Of a DNA stretch of 64,000 bases, positions 54,046 through 64,000 are shown one piece after another (position 1 is the stretch's first letter; each line of letters starts with the position of its first letter). Position numbers and translations under genes: made by a program. Source of the DNA: Sphaerulina vaccinii. Its lineage: Eukaryota > Ascomycota > Dothideomycetes > Mycosphaerellales > Mycosphaerellaceae. The notes beneath the pieces are model-generated. The model saw only the letters and a list, made by a program, of their open reading frames with translations, ran no database searches and had not been told where the DNA came from. Where the stretch lies: assembly GCA_022570795.1 (NCBI GenBank), contig JAKUDP010000023.1, forward strand, positions 310,001 through 374,000, given 5' to 3'.

Positions 54046-55258
54046 TGGGCAAAGTATGGGGCAGACGTGATGTATGGAATGGCCTGACAAACTGCAGCTT
54101 CTGATCAGGAACGACCTGGTTTCTCCATAATGCAGGTCGCTGCTATTTGTATGACAGCCTCTCCGAACAGCATCGCAGCCTGACACAGTCCATAGCTTGT
54201 TCGCGACAAGTCGGCGATGCTCTAGCCTCAAGTCGATCGCATCCAAGATCCGAAGCGAGTCAGCCTTGCTGTCAGGGTATCGGCTGTATGCGATGCACAA
54301 CCCGAATGCGGGTGTGGCCAGTACGAGTTTGTAAAGGATGAGCGATGCATAGACTTGTCCCGACCACTCGTACTTCCATATGCAGTAGCTGCAGGTCGAT
54401 CCGCGGAACCCAGCCAAGAGTTCCAGAATGCCTTTTACTTCAGCGGTTCGCCCCGAAAGTGAGTCTGTGGGTAACTGTCCAGAGAAGCAGAACGTGCTTG
54501 GGAGCCGAGTTGCGATCTCACATCGGGTTCTGGGCGGATGTTTGCCCACGATTTGTCGCGGGCTGGCATACAGGATAGCGGTCGATGGTGGCCATCAGAG
54601 TGTGGGTATGCCATCAGAAGAATTGACTGTAGTGGAATGAAGATCGAGGAACAATGTCACAGTGGGCGAGGCATGTGAATCATGACATGCCGAGTTGTGG
54701 TTAACCGGCTGCCGGTGGAAGTTGAGGTTGGGAGGTAAGTGAGGGAGATCGCCGTGGTCTTGGCGAAGTCCGTGCACACAGAGTGAGCTGCACGATGCAA
54801 CTCTGCTCGCCAGACATGATCTGCTTCGTCCCTTTGATCGTTTCCATCAGTGAAGAGCGAAACCTGAGCCTGGGCAGCTCGTTGATGGAGCGCGGCAGTG
54901 ACACAGGAGAGGAACGCACGCCGTTCAAGCCGACAGGATCGCAGACTGCGCGTGCACCGGATGGGCTCGCAGGCAGACCACGACAGGATAGTGTCTCTAT
55001 GACGGTCTCCTCAAGACTCTGCAGGGCTCAAGTCAGGTTCCTTGGACGAGATGTGAGGATCTGAAAGCAGAGAAACTCGACAAGGACAATGCGGAGGGAG
55101 ACTCGACGATGAAGATACGGTCGCTATCGGGCCTGCAACCACTTCGTGGGATCGGAGCAAAGGTTCAAGAGCATGATATAAGGCACACATGAATGACTCA
55201 ATAGCAACTGATCGAGAAGTCAAGATCTTATACCTTGAAGGCGCGACGTGTTGCACAC
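54046..55258. other. intergenic stretch
   Basis: This should hold the promoter of the cysteine-rich gene and the 3' UTR of the DUF4188 gene, both on the minus strand. Frames here show no motifs or splice consistency. Confidence 0.4.
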
Positions 55259-56332
55259 TCAAGCAACCTCCAACCCTGGCGGAGCTGTCGAGGCATAATC
55301 ATCCCACTCATGCGCTCCTACATCTCTACCCATCCTTCCCTTGCTGTACATCAGCTTTCCCTTCATCTCGACAAGTGGATTGGCCCAGCTTTTCCTTCCA
55401 TCAGCTCCGGTGATCTCCTTCGAGGTCGCACCAAGGCCTAGCCACACAATCATTAGTATAGGAAAGCTTCGATTGCTGATAGGTTACTCACCAGTAGGAT
55501 GATAGTTCAAATATATCCCTTCCCATGATCTCTTTGGGCACGCGAATACCTCGTGCATGATCCCGACATGTGGTATCTTCTCTTCGACCTCTCTCCACCA
55601 TTGCATTGCCTTCGTGTGCATAGGTCCGTGGGCATACTGGTGCAAGTAATGCTCATTCTCGAAGTACAGGATACTCATGTACTCGTTGCCAGTCGTTCTC
55701 TCGGCCGCTCCGACCCAAGCTGAAGCGCCCAAGAAACCATGCTTAGTGGCATCCGCACTCATCTCGTCGACCATGGCATCGAATCTGTCACCGACTTCCT
55801 TGAAACCACAGCCGAGCATGCCAAGAGGATGGTGTGAGACTACGCCCAGGACGATTGCGCACACCGTCTCCTCTCCTGCCTGGGTCTGTTGGCCTTTGTC
55901 GCCGGGAATGATTGGTGCTGTGCGGTATGGAATGACATTCGACATGAGAGGATTAGGGACGATGCCGAACGTCATGAGCATTGCATACACGACTTTGTAG
56001 CCGATGACCAGAACGGCTGGGAGGATCAAGGTGAGGTTACGGTATGGTAGGAAGACTGTCGCTACGCCTTGGATCAAGGCGCCGAGCAGAAGCCATGTTG
56101 AGATAGAGAATTGGTCACGAACGAGCTACATCAACGTCAGCTTCACCGCAAAACGTAGCGATGTTGTCTCCATCAGGACAGATGTCGCAAGAGCGGCCAG
56201 CAAAGGACATTGCCTGACACGATGGTGCATGCGTGGCTAGGTACTTACAGCGTGCAACGGGTTCAACTTATGCTTCCGCGTCGCTGTCGTCGGTCTCGTG
56301 GCAAATGGGCTGAAAACTGGCTGGTAAGACAT
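55259..56332 (-). CDS. DUF4188 (monooxygenase-like) family protein
   Basis: Three exons (56249-56332, 55492-56125, 55259-55437) joined across introns of 123 and 54 nt give 298 residues starting MSYQPVFSPFATRP. Two hydrophobic helices (FSISTWLLLGALIQGVATVF, LILPAVLVIGYKVVYAMLM) precede the DUF4188 domain: CAIVLGVVSHHPLGMLGCG, FKEVGDRFDAMV, and GASAWVGAAERTTGNEYMS. The domain ends with WREVEEKIPHVGIMHEVF. The family has a dimeric alpha/beta-barrel-like fold and is annotated monooxygenase-related; cofactor and substrate are not established. The second splice completes YHPTGLGATSKEITG. It is likely a membrane-associated enzyme of secondary metabolism or detoxification. Confidence 0.8.
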
Positions 56333-56818
56333 GATGGATTGCAAGAACTGATCAGTTGCACATGTCAGTCAGTAGCTCCTGGACCGAATACTTATCAAGG
56401 TTCTATACGGGGAGCGTCTCAGCTACAGCCCTTTCAAATGTTCGGAATCGCCGTTCCATGAGGCCCTCATTGTATGCTGTGCCCTATATCAGCTGAGTGG
56501 TTGGACCAATAGACGGTGAAGCATTGAGGGCTGACACGTGGTAGTGGCGTGCTGAACCTGCTTGTTCGGAAGCTTATTCATTTCAGCTCGCTTAGGTCTC
56601 CAGTACAAAAGACATTGCGCTTGAGTATCGTTCGTGGAATAATACACTTGCAATGTCTGGTCTTATACCCAGTACCTGCGAGCTGCTACTCATAGAATCA
56701 CATCGATGCTGACAGCGAATAACAATTCTCCGTGTTAATTCTGCTCTGCCAAAGATCAGAAGATCATCGATCACACCACCAAGCCAGCCCAGCCCTCCAC
56801 TGTCTCGAAATCCATGCC
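56333..56818. other. intergenic stretch
   Basis: This holds the DUF4188 promoter and the 3' end of the peroxidase gene, both on the minus strand. Nothing else is visible. Confidence 0.4.
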
Positions 56819-58228
56819 TCAAGTCAGTGGATTCGGGCAACCCAGGTTGTTGAAAGCAGGCGCAACATTATTCGCAAAAAAGGCCAGAGCTTCCACAGTG
56901 GGAGTAATGACACTGTTCAAGGTCGAAGGAACCTGACCAGTAGCAAGTTGATACAGTAAACATGAAGTCTCAGCTGGCGTGATATTTGGACTGATGGTTC
57001 CGTTTTTGATCGCGCCAAAGTTCGTGGGTAGAGCAAGGAATGTGCCTGAGGCAGTGTTTCCTCCGAAAGGCACTGGATACAGCAAGTACATGGCCAAGAT
57101 CTGCTGTGTGACAAGCTGATTGGTGTAAGGTGCTACACGATTCGTCGAGTTGTCCGGGATCTTCTCGTTGACAAAGAACGATGTGATCGTATAGAGGTCT
57201 GGTGCGTAATTTCGAGTTCCTGATGGCATCAGCTCGTACAGGAAGGATGCGGCACCGAAGAGGAGGAGCGACAGAGGACCGAAGTAGAAATTCGGGTTGT
57301 CTCGCTGTGACTCGACCCAACGTTGTTTGCGGTACTTGGCCAGACTATTGCATGCGTCAGCTGCGTCATTTTATCATCGCGTTGAAGGTGCCTACTTTTG
57401 CAAGTTGTAATTGCCTCCAGTGGTGGCTGTCATTCTAGCGAAGAGGGTTCGATTGAACTTGAAGTTATCACCTGGAGGGAAGAGTCAGCGATCTACACCT
57501 GGAGTGAGCTGAGACCGACAGCAGCACTGACCTTTACCAAGGAAGAAATCGTTCCTCGTCAACGAGGTGTCGCCCTCGAACTTGTTGTGCCCAACCAAGC
57601 CTGAAGCAGTCAGCATCAATCCAAAGCAAAGAAAAAAGATCGAGGGACCCACCAGGCTCGCTGCCAGTCAAGGCTCGATTGTACGAGGTCCGACCAGTAG
57701 CATCACATCCAATAGATAGCTTTGTCGTGACTAGATCACCGTCTGCTTGCAGACCAAGGAAAGCTAGGAGATTGGCAAGGTCATAACCAACATTGTAGAC
57801 GTTCTGCTGAGCATCAACAAGTTCAGTATAGTTCGTGATGCCATCTCGGGCGAGAAAGCCGTGATTGGCAGCCGGTTGAGGTAATCGAGGGAAAGCTCTT
57901 CACTCACCAGGCCAGGACATGGCCCACGAATGTCTGTAGCTTTTGGAGCGATGTATCTGTGTTCTATATCGCCCTTGGCAGGTACTAGGAAGCCGCCTGT
58001 CTCTTTGCCTTTGACGCCTCCCTTCGCTCCATTGTAAGGGTACTTTGTAGTAATCGGTGCAGCAAAGACATGGTTCGCATTGAAAGGGCATGTTGCTTCA
58101 CTTCCTGGTCCTGTGCCTGGTTGCTGGCGTTCCACGAGCATAGAAGAGTCGACATCTGGTACGAGGGAGACCCATGGAAAGGCGTTGGCGGCTTCAGCCA
58201 GCACAAGAGCTGTAGTGAGTAACTTCAT
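56819..58228 (-). pseudogene. secreted heme-thiolate peroxidase/peroxygenase, possibly disrupted at first intron
   Basis: The gene starts at 58228 with a signal peptide (MKLLTTALVLAEAANAFPWV). Exons 57908-58228, ~57653-57872, 57538-57600, 57396-57471 and 56819-57344 encode the family: heme-Cys loop RGPCPGL, AANHGFLARDGIT, NVYNVGYDLANLLAFL, the acid-base Glu in KFEGDTSLTRNDFFLGDNF, and a long C-terminal half. The last three introns (52, 66, 51 nt) are clean. The first is not: between PCPGL and AANHG lie only 35 nt that start GTGAGT but contain no usable AG acceptor, and the conserved N of PCPxLN is missing. A small deletion removing the acceptor and first codon would explain this. If spliced unusually, the enzyme is an unspecific peroxygenase or chloroperoxidase relative using H2O2 outside the cell. 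Confidence 0.75.
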
Positions 58229-60415
58229 ATTGGTGAATGAACCTTGCTGAGATGGATGCACTGGTCGAGCCACCGGAATGAGTGCAGATCTCCAGGCCTT
58301 TTGTATTCGCAGTGTCTCTCGCCTAGCGGAATTGAGCCTCGCTAGTCTCTATACCACTGCGTTCACTCGCTATGTCTCCGTTAGGTCGTCTGCATGAGTA
58401 GGCTTGAAGACTTTAGCCTCTTGGTCTTGAGCCATCTACGACAGCGCATACTGGGACTGTCCAGTCATATGCTTGCGGAAGATGTTCTGCGGCTACGGCT
58501 TCCATCTATTGCACATCGATGTGCCTTTGAGTTCCACTATGCTCTGCACTCCACAGGACGCCTGAAGCCACAGACGATGAGGCTGTGCGGAGAATAGTTA
58601 TGGTGGTTTTCGATCGCGTTCCTGGCTCGCCTTCAGGTCGCAGATGTGTAATGGATGACCTGTAACTGGTTGCAACGATCGCTCCACACAGGCCACGTGA
58701 GTCAAGCCCGACAAGCTGCTTTGCTTGTACCGTCATCCTTACTTGGCATCTCAGCGTGCTCCTTGCGCATGCAGTTCACGATCTGGCCAGTCAACGACCA
58801 AGCATAACGCCTTCGCGACCAAGACGTCATGTTTGAGTTGCTTTTGAAAGCGCCAACGCAGAAGAGGAGGTGTTCGGCGGCAGTTCAAGTTGGTGCGTGG
58901 AGAAATGGTCTCATGTACCTGAGGCTCGTAGTGATCTGCATCCATGCTAGCACATGTCAGTGAACTGCTTGCCACATGCCAGGTCGAACTATGTTTTGAC
59001 CTCACCACATCAGCTTTCCCGACACCTGTTGTAGGACGAGAGTGAGATTTCGTGTTGGTTCAAGCACTCCTCGATTGCTGTTTCTTCTCCCCGCAGTTTG
59101 AGTCGTGATGTGTCTGGCTCTGGGCAAGCCTCAAGTGGCCGCAATCGGCGCTAGTATAAGCCATGGCTGTCAGCCTACTTACCCCCGCTCGTATTGGCCA
59201 ACTTGACCTCACTTCCAAGATGTAGTGATGGAAAGCAGGCGTGCAGACCACGTGGGCCACTTGCAAATCGTGCATAGTGAAGCACTGTTTGGCGGAAAAC
59301 TGCCGTGAATCGTGGATCTCTGTCAATCATACCGTATGCTCTTGTCTTCTGGTTGATGATCACTCTCATGCCTTGCGTGCCTCCTATCAGCTTCGCTACA
59401 AAGAGGTCAGCAACCATTTTGACACCTGCCGTTGTGCACTTTAATGCGACCAGTAGCAAGACATGGCCACTGTCGCTTTGCATGTCACCGGCGAATCTCG
59501 GTTATGTGATCGAGGACCTTATGCCGGGGTGAGCTGATGTCGAGATCAGTGTCTTGCTGTGTGAAAGGAGAAGAGTAGTATCCGCCCAAAGTGCAAAAGA
59601 GGCACAGCTTTCATCCACCGAAAGTCCTGGTACCAAAGGAAGAAGTCCTGGGACAGAGCTGTGTTTCTCCTTTGCTCGTGCCACTCTCCACCTTCCTATT
59701 CCTCACCATCATCAACAACCACAACCACGCAATCTCGGTCTGCCACGAGAGACGTAGAGCGCAACGTGTGACACGATGAAGTCCATGATGAACACTTCCG
59801 CGGAGCTCGTGGACTCGAGTCGAGGCTTTCAAGTGGCACAGCCTACCATACTCCGCAGGAATGCAGATGTTGTTGCCAGGACGACTCAGCGAGCAGCAAC
59901 TAGCCTCAGTCAGACAAGACCGCTTCTAATCGCACCATGAAGCTGAGTCCAGGATGTAAGCTACATCACTACCATCGAGATACCGAAGAAGACGACGCCA
60001 CGCGACCCCTATGGCGCTTTGCCTGAGCTTTCAGGCGTGAAATAGCAACTGTTCAACGCCACGAAACGCACGAGAAGAGGTGATATAGACCTACACACCC
60101 TGTGCGTGGCCAACGGCATGTTGATCTACACCTCTGGCACTGCCGGCTATGCCCTGTGCTAGACACTTCGTAAGACGTGTATTGTCTCACAATGGCACTG
60201 ACAGAATAGGGCTGTGGAGAAGATGATAGTGGAATGTGGACCGGCCGACTCTCGATCGGCGTGCATGACGGGATGCCGACGAGATCGAGGTACATTCCAG
60301 CAAAGTCGGCACCCAACACACTGGAACGATTGGAAAAGCCGTGCCGTGTGTCGATCTAGACGCGGGTCGGGATGTGTTTTCTTCGACTGCTTTCCGTAGC
60401 TATCGCTCGTGCAGC
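58229..60415. other. long intergenic stretch
   Basis: About 2.2 kb separate the divergent starts of the peroxidase and the Ser/Thr-rich surface protein genes. Short frames occur on both strands but none has a family motif or coherent splice sites. It may contain unseen 5' exons of the downstream gene. Confidence 0.35.
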
Positions 60416-62391
60416 ATGGCAGGTTTGCTGTATTGCGGTGGACTGAACTTGGCATCATGTCCGGCGACGACGACAACTACTGCGCGCACAAGTAGTTCAT
60501 CGGCATTTCTCACTTCGATCCGGGCGACTACAACTCTTTTCACGTCGACGATATCATCTTCTCCATTCACGACCCTCATTTCTAGTACAAGAAGCAGTTC
60601 AACTGCGACACCGATCACAAGCTCAGCGATACCCAGTCCGATTCTTACCACCAGCACAAGCTCGAGGTATGCTTTGCTCGCATACTGCTGGTCATTATAA
60701 GTAATTCTCAGCTCACGCTTACGGTTAGTAGTTCAGTCGCCACTACAACCATTACTACTTCAAATCCACTTCCACCAAGCTCAAGCTCATCACGTTCAAC
60801 CTTGGCATTGTCGACTCTCGCGCTTTCAAGCACATCTGTATCATCTGCCGCAGTCTCCAGCGTGTATTCGTCTACGGCATTAGCATCGTCATCCAGAACC
60901 TCGTCCTTCACAGCAGTCCTGTCTCCTGCAGTATCAATAACCACTTCGTCGACTTCCAGCTCGGCGACTCCGACACCGAGTGGCGTGAGCTGTCCAACTA
61001 CAGACGGACAGACGATCACGACTGGTAAGTGATTGCAAACATACCAAATCAAAAGCTGACTGGCTTGTAGCGGACGGAAGTCAGTACTTGATTGTATGCA
61101 ACAAAGACTACTCGCCTCTCACACAGAATGTGTTCGGCCTCAATCCACTCTCCGCCGCATCGTATGCAGCTTGCCTCAACCTTTGCTCCAACCAGGGCTC
61201 TGTGTGCTCTGGAATTACGTATGGATCGTTTGGTGGCAGCACTCCACAATGCAACCTAAAGACCAGGATGCTGCAGAACAATCGGGTTCCAGCTTACACG
61301 GTAGACTCAGCTGTACGCCTGACTGGACCGTCTGGAACAAACAGTCGTACACAGCTCATCACGAATGGCAACTTCTCAAACGTTGACTCGCTGAGCCCAT
61401 GGACGACGAACAGCTTCGGCTTGAACACCACCATTGGTGCAGCGTTAGTGGAGCCCTGATCGTTTGCCGAATCGACGCTTACGGCACGACCAGATATATG
61501 ACCTCTGTCCTAGCCAGCACTGCAGGCTACAGAGCTGGTGAACTTGTCCAAGCTGTAAACTTTGCTGCGGGGCAGCCCTACTTCCTCAGCTTTAGTCTCC
61601 GTATGAGCCTGTCCGGAGTCCTCGCATCGACCGACTATTGCAGCTTTTATGCTCAGACAGACTATGAAGTGCTGTTCTACTTCCAGCCTACTCTGGCAAG
61701 CTACGGCAATGGCTTCGCGAGCAATTTCAATGCTAGTGGCACCACGACTGGAGCTTCAAGCAGGTTCATCTTCTTCGCCTATTGCCGTGGAAGCTTTACG
61801 GTTACTTGGACCATTGACGATGTGGTACTATACACCTACAGTCCTACAAATGGCACGAATGTTCTCACGCCGGCAGTTAGTACTCCTGCACTGACGAATG
61901 GGGACTTCTCCAATGGACTTCAGAACTGGGCATGGGTCTCTACTGGGCTGACCTCTGTACTTAAAGCATCCTTTGGTGTTGCCAGTATCCTTGGAATCGT
62001 TCCTCAGTTGCCCACCGTTGCTGTCTCCGCTGGCACCGCTATGTTCAACACCCTCTCGCCTCTGGACTCGGGCATGAACGCAGGATACCTTGTGCAAAGC
62101 GTGATCGTTGATCCTGGGCAAACCTTCCGCATCACCGCGAATGTCTTCTTCAACGTCTCGTCAAGCTGCAGTTGTGACTCGGGCATATACAACACTCTGT
62201 ATGCGCAATCTGGTGTGAATGGCTGGGCATGGTCGATCTTTGGAATTACCCAGAAGCAGCAGGTCTCGGTCAATGTCACTGGTACCACTTTCGCCTCGAA
62301 CCATCTCTTCCAGATGTATGCTGGGTGCTCTGGGACGGATCCTACTTGTTCTGTTGCTTTCAACAATGTTGCTATGTATGTGAATGTGTGA
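60416..62391 (+). CDS. Ser/Thr-rich surface protein with PAN/apple-like and carbohydrate-binding-like domains
   Basis: Four exons (60416-60666, 60729-61024, 61071-61443, 61494-62391) with introns of 62, 46 and 50 nt and matching phases give 605 residues. A stalk of over 150 residues of Ser/Thr/Ala is followed by a cysteine domain (ADGSQYLIVCNKDYSP, YAACLNLCSNQGSVCSGIT, QCNLK) of the PAN/apple-like type frequent in fungal secreted proteins. Then come two modules starting LITNGNFSN and ALTNGDFSNGLQNW, each with an internal GYLVQ/GELVQ strand and CxF/CSV core, resembling CenC-type carbohydrate-binding beta-sandwiches. The N-terminus (MAGLLYCGGLNLASC) is not a good signal peptide, so the true start may be in an unrecognised exon upstream. 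It is likely wall-bound. Confidence 0.7.
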
Positions 62392-63140
62392 AGATAAGGA
62401 CAAGACGAAGGAGCATCAGCACTGTTCGTGAAGTACTGGGTCGCAACAACAGCTTCACAAGCTAGATCCAAGCAGTCTCGACATCCTGCTTCCCAATATA
62501 CCAAAAGAGAGGACTGAGCAAAGGCCAATATTGACCTCTTCGCTGCTCGCACTAACGCAACTCGAGCCTATCATGCGTGTGTATTGCACCTTGGGCTTTC
62601 CCGGTCCCGGAGTCGGCATATTTCTCGTGAAGAGAGACGACATCTCTTGCAGGACATGGCTTGGCCTTGAGATCTGCTGTTGCTCCGTTCTCGGTGTCCG
62701 CAGGAGACGCAAGCCGAAAATGCGACGAGGACTTGCAAATTGTCGAGCAGAGCAGGGATGAGGCAGCTGGGCTAGGCTCACGAGCCGGAAGCGCTGAGAC
62801 CGCTATGTTCAATAATGGAGGGTCCAGACATCTGAAGTGCTGTTAGCGGCCTTAGACGTGACCGGGTTTAAAGTCTGAGTACTATGCGGCGAGGTTGAGG
62901 AGATGCTCGTAGAGGCCTAGGAAGCATCAGATCATCCGCACTGCTTTGGACCCTATGATAGGCAGCAATCGTCTTGTGGAAGGGCACTCGTACTTCTTAG
63001 CTCAGCCCTTTCGCAGATATTATCTAAGGGCGCCTTGAAATCGTAAGCTCGGGAGTATAGTCCGTCCGAGCAAAAGCTCTCGCTCGTTTCTTTATATGCA
63101 ATCTCGACAAGTTCTAAGCCTATACTTTCTAGGAGAAGCA
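62392..63140. other. intergenic stretch before AT-rich repeat DNA
   Basis: Base composition is normal to about 63000, then drifts to AT-rich. No gene is recognised. Confidence 0.4.
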
Positions 63141-64000
63141 TAGCGAAAATCGGACCTATAGAGTCCCTTTTAGATAGCTAACTCTAATACTAAGAATTTC
63201 GACTCTCTATAATACTATAGCTTTAAGTAATATATTTTGAGAGTAAGTTTAGAGTTATAAACTAAGGTCTCTAGAGGTAGGTACTTACTATATACTATAT
63301 ACTTACTATAGGCGTTTTGAAAGCTCTATAGCTTATATATAATACTATATAGATACCTAGTATATACTAAATACTAGAGCTAGGCCTATAGTAATATTAT
63401 ATCTATCTATACTATAGAAAAAATAGATAGAAGAAAAAAAAAGAAAGCTAAAACTATATATCTAAAGCTATTTTAGAAAATATATATAGAATAGATAGTA
63501 TATTCTAGTATAAGTATATACTCTTTCTATATTTATATATAGACTAAGCTATCTATAGTACTACGGCCTTAAGTAATATATTTTAAAAATAAATTTAGAG
63601 TTATAAAATAAAGTTTCTAGAAGTAGGTATTTACTATATATAATATACTTACTATAGGTATTTTAAAGGCTCTATAGCTTATATATTATACTATATAGAT
63701 ACCTAGTATATACTAACTACTAGAGTTAGGTCTAAATAATATAAGTAACTCTAAACTACTATTTTTAGATAATTACAAACTTTTTTATTTAAGCTTAATA
63801 ACTTAGCTCTAACTATTTACTATATAGTATCTTAATATATTTCTTAGAAGTATTAGACTTCTATCTACTAAAAAGCCTAATTTTATATTCTACTATACTA
63901 TTATTTTTTATATTCTAAGCTCTACTAGCTTAGAGTAAGTATCTAGTATATAGTCTATATAAGCCTAAAATATTCTTAATATAGCTATTAACTATAGCTT
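63141..64000. repeat. AT-rich RIP-degraded repeat region
   Basis: The last ~860 bases are dominated by TA-rich words (TATATA, CTATAG, TTACTATA). Two copies of a ~170-bp segment start near 63221 and 63567 (offset 346). Both contain TTAAGTAATATATTTT, later CTATAGCTTATATA, and end around ATACCTAGTATATACTAA. Nearly all differences are G-to-A or C-to-T with the second copy more AT-rich, as expected from repeat-induced point mutation. No gene is present. Confidence 0.85.

Noticed and set aside
57440..57460. B-box-like GGTTCGATTGA
   Set aside because: It lies inside a peroxidase exon and has no matching A-box or tRNA fold.
60400..61052. Minus-strand valine/aspartate-rich frames
   Set aside because: They are the antisense reading of the Ser/Thr-rich stalk, a known artefact of TCN/ACN codon runs.

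Overview
The window reads as nuclear DNA of a filamentous ascomycete, most likely a Dothideomycete near Mycosphaerellaceae. Genes are dense, carry 46-66 nt introns with GTRNGY donors and CTRAY branch sites, and include fungus-only families (UstYa-like, AA1-like, DUF4188, heme-thiolate peroxidase, asco-type laccase). An AT-rich tail carries transition mutations typical of RIP. Several introns of 114-149 nt share a block around the branch point, as described for introner-like elements in this class. Family names come from reading motifs; no search was run.

Layout. 1-140: 3' end of an FMN-dependent alpha-hydroxyacid dehydrogenase gene. 591-10111 (-): a ~3130-residue DUF6606/DUF3638/DUF3645 protein with degenerate SF2 helicase motifs. 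11375-15930 (-): an amidase-signature hydrolase and a secreted laccase carrying an N-terminal starch-binding CBM20. 18005-24619: hypothetical genes, a Cdc25/arsenate-reductase-type rhodanese, an F-box-like protein and a long, structurally unclear gene. 24847-26661 (-): ERO1 ending in KDEL. 28134-30447 (+): a tandem pair of secreted M35-like metalloproteases, one without its zinc ligands.

30670-37999 is the most striking block. It holds four membrane or secretory proteins with UstYa-type HxxHC boxes, an ER-type prolyl 4-hydroxylase, and between them a small secreted precursor with two ungapped 50-residue cysteine-rich units separated by Kex2-type sites. UstYa-family proteins act on ribosomally made peptides in known fungal clusters, so this is a candidate, unproven, locus for maturing a repeat peptide. 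An amino acid permease follows.

40526-50191: two SET-domain genes flank the queuine tRNA-ribosyltransferase gene, a cysteine-rich effector-like gene, a CmcJ-like dioxygenase and an F-box-like gene, with a 299-bp TA-flanked MITE and several tandem repeats between them. 50993-62391: an AA1-like secreted protein, a lysine-rich protein locus, a cysteine-rich secreted protein, a DUF4188 protein, a heme-thiolate peroxidase with a damaged first intron, and a Ser/Thr-rich surface protein. 63141-64000 is AT-rich, RIP-degraded repeat DNA.

Many products are predicted to enter the secretory pathway (laccase, proteases, peroxidase, small cysteine-rich proteins), which fits a plant-associated or saprotrophic lifestyle. 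ERO1 and the prolyl hydroxylase would act in the ER lumen through which these proteins pass.
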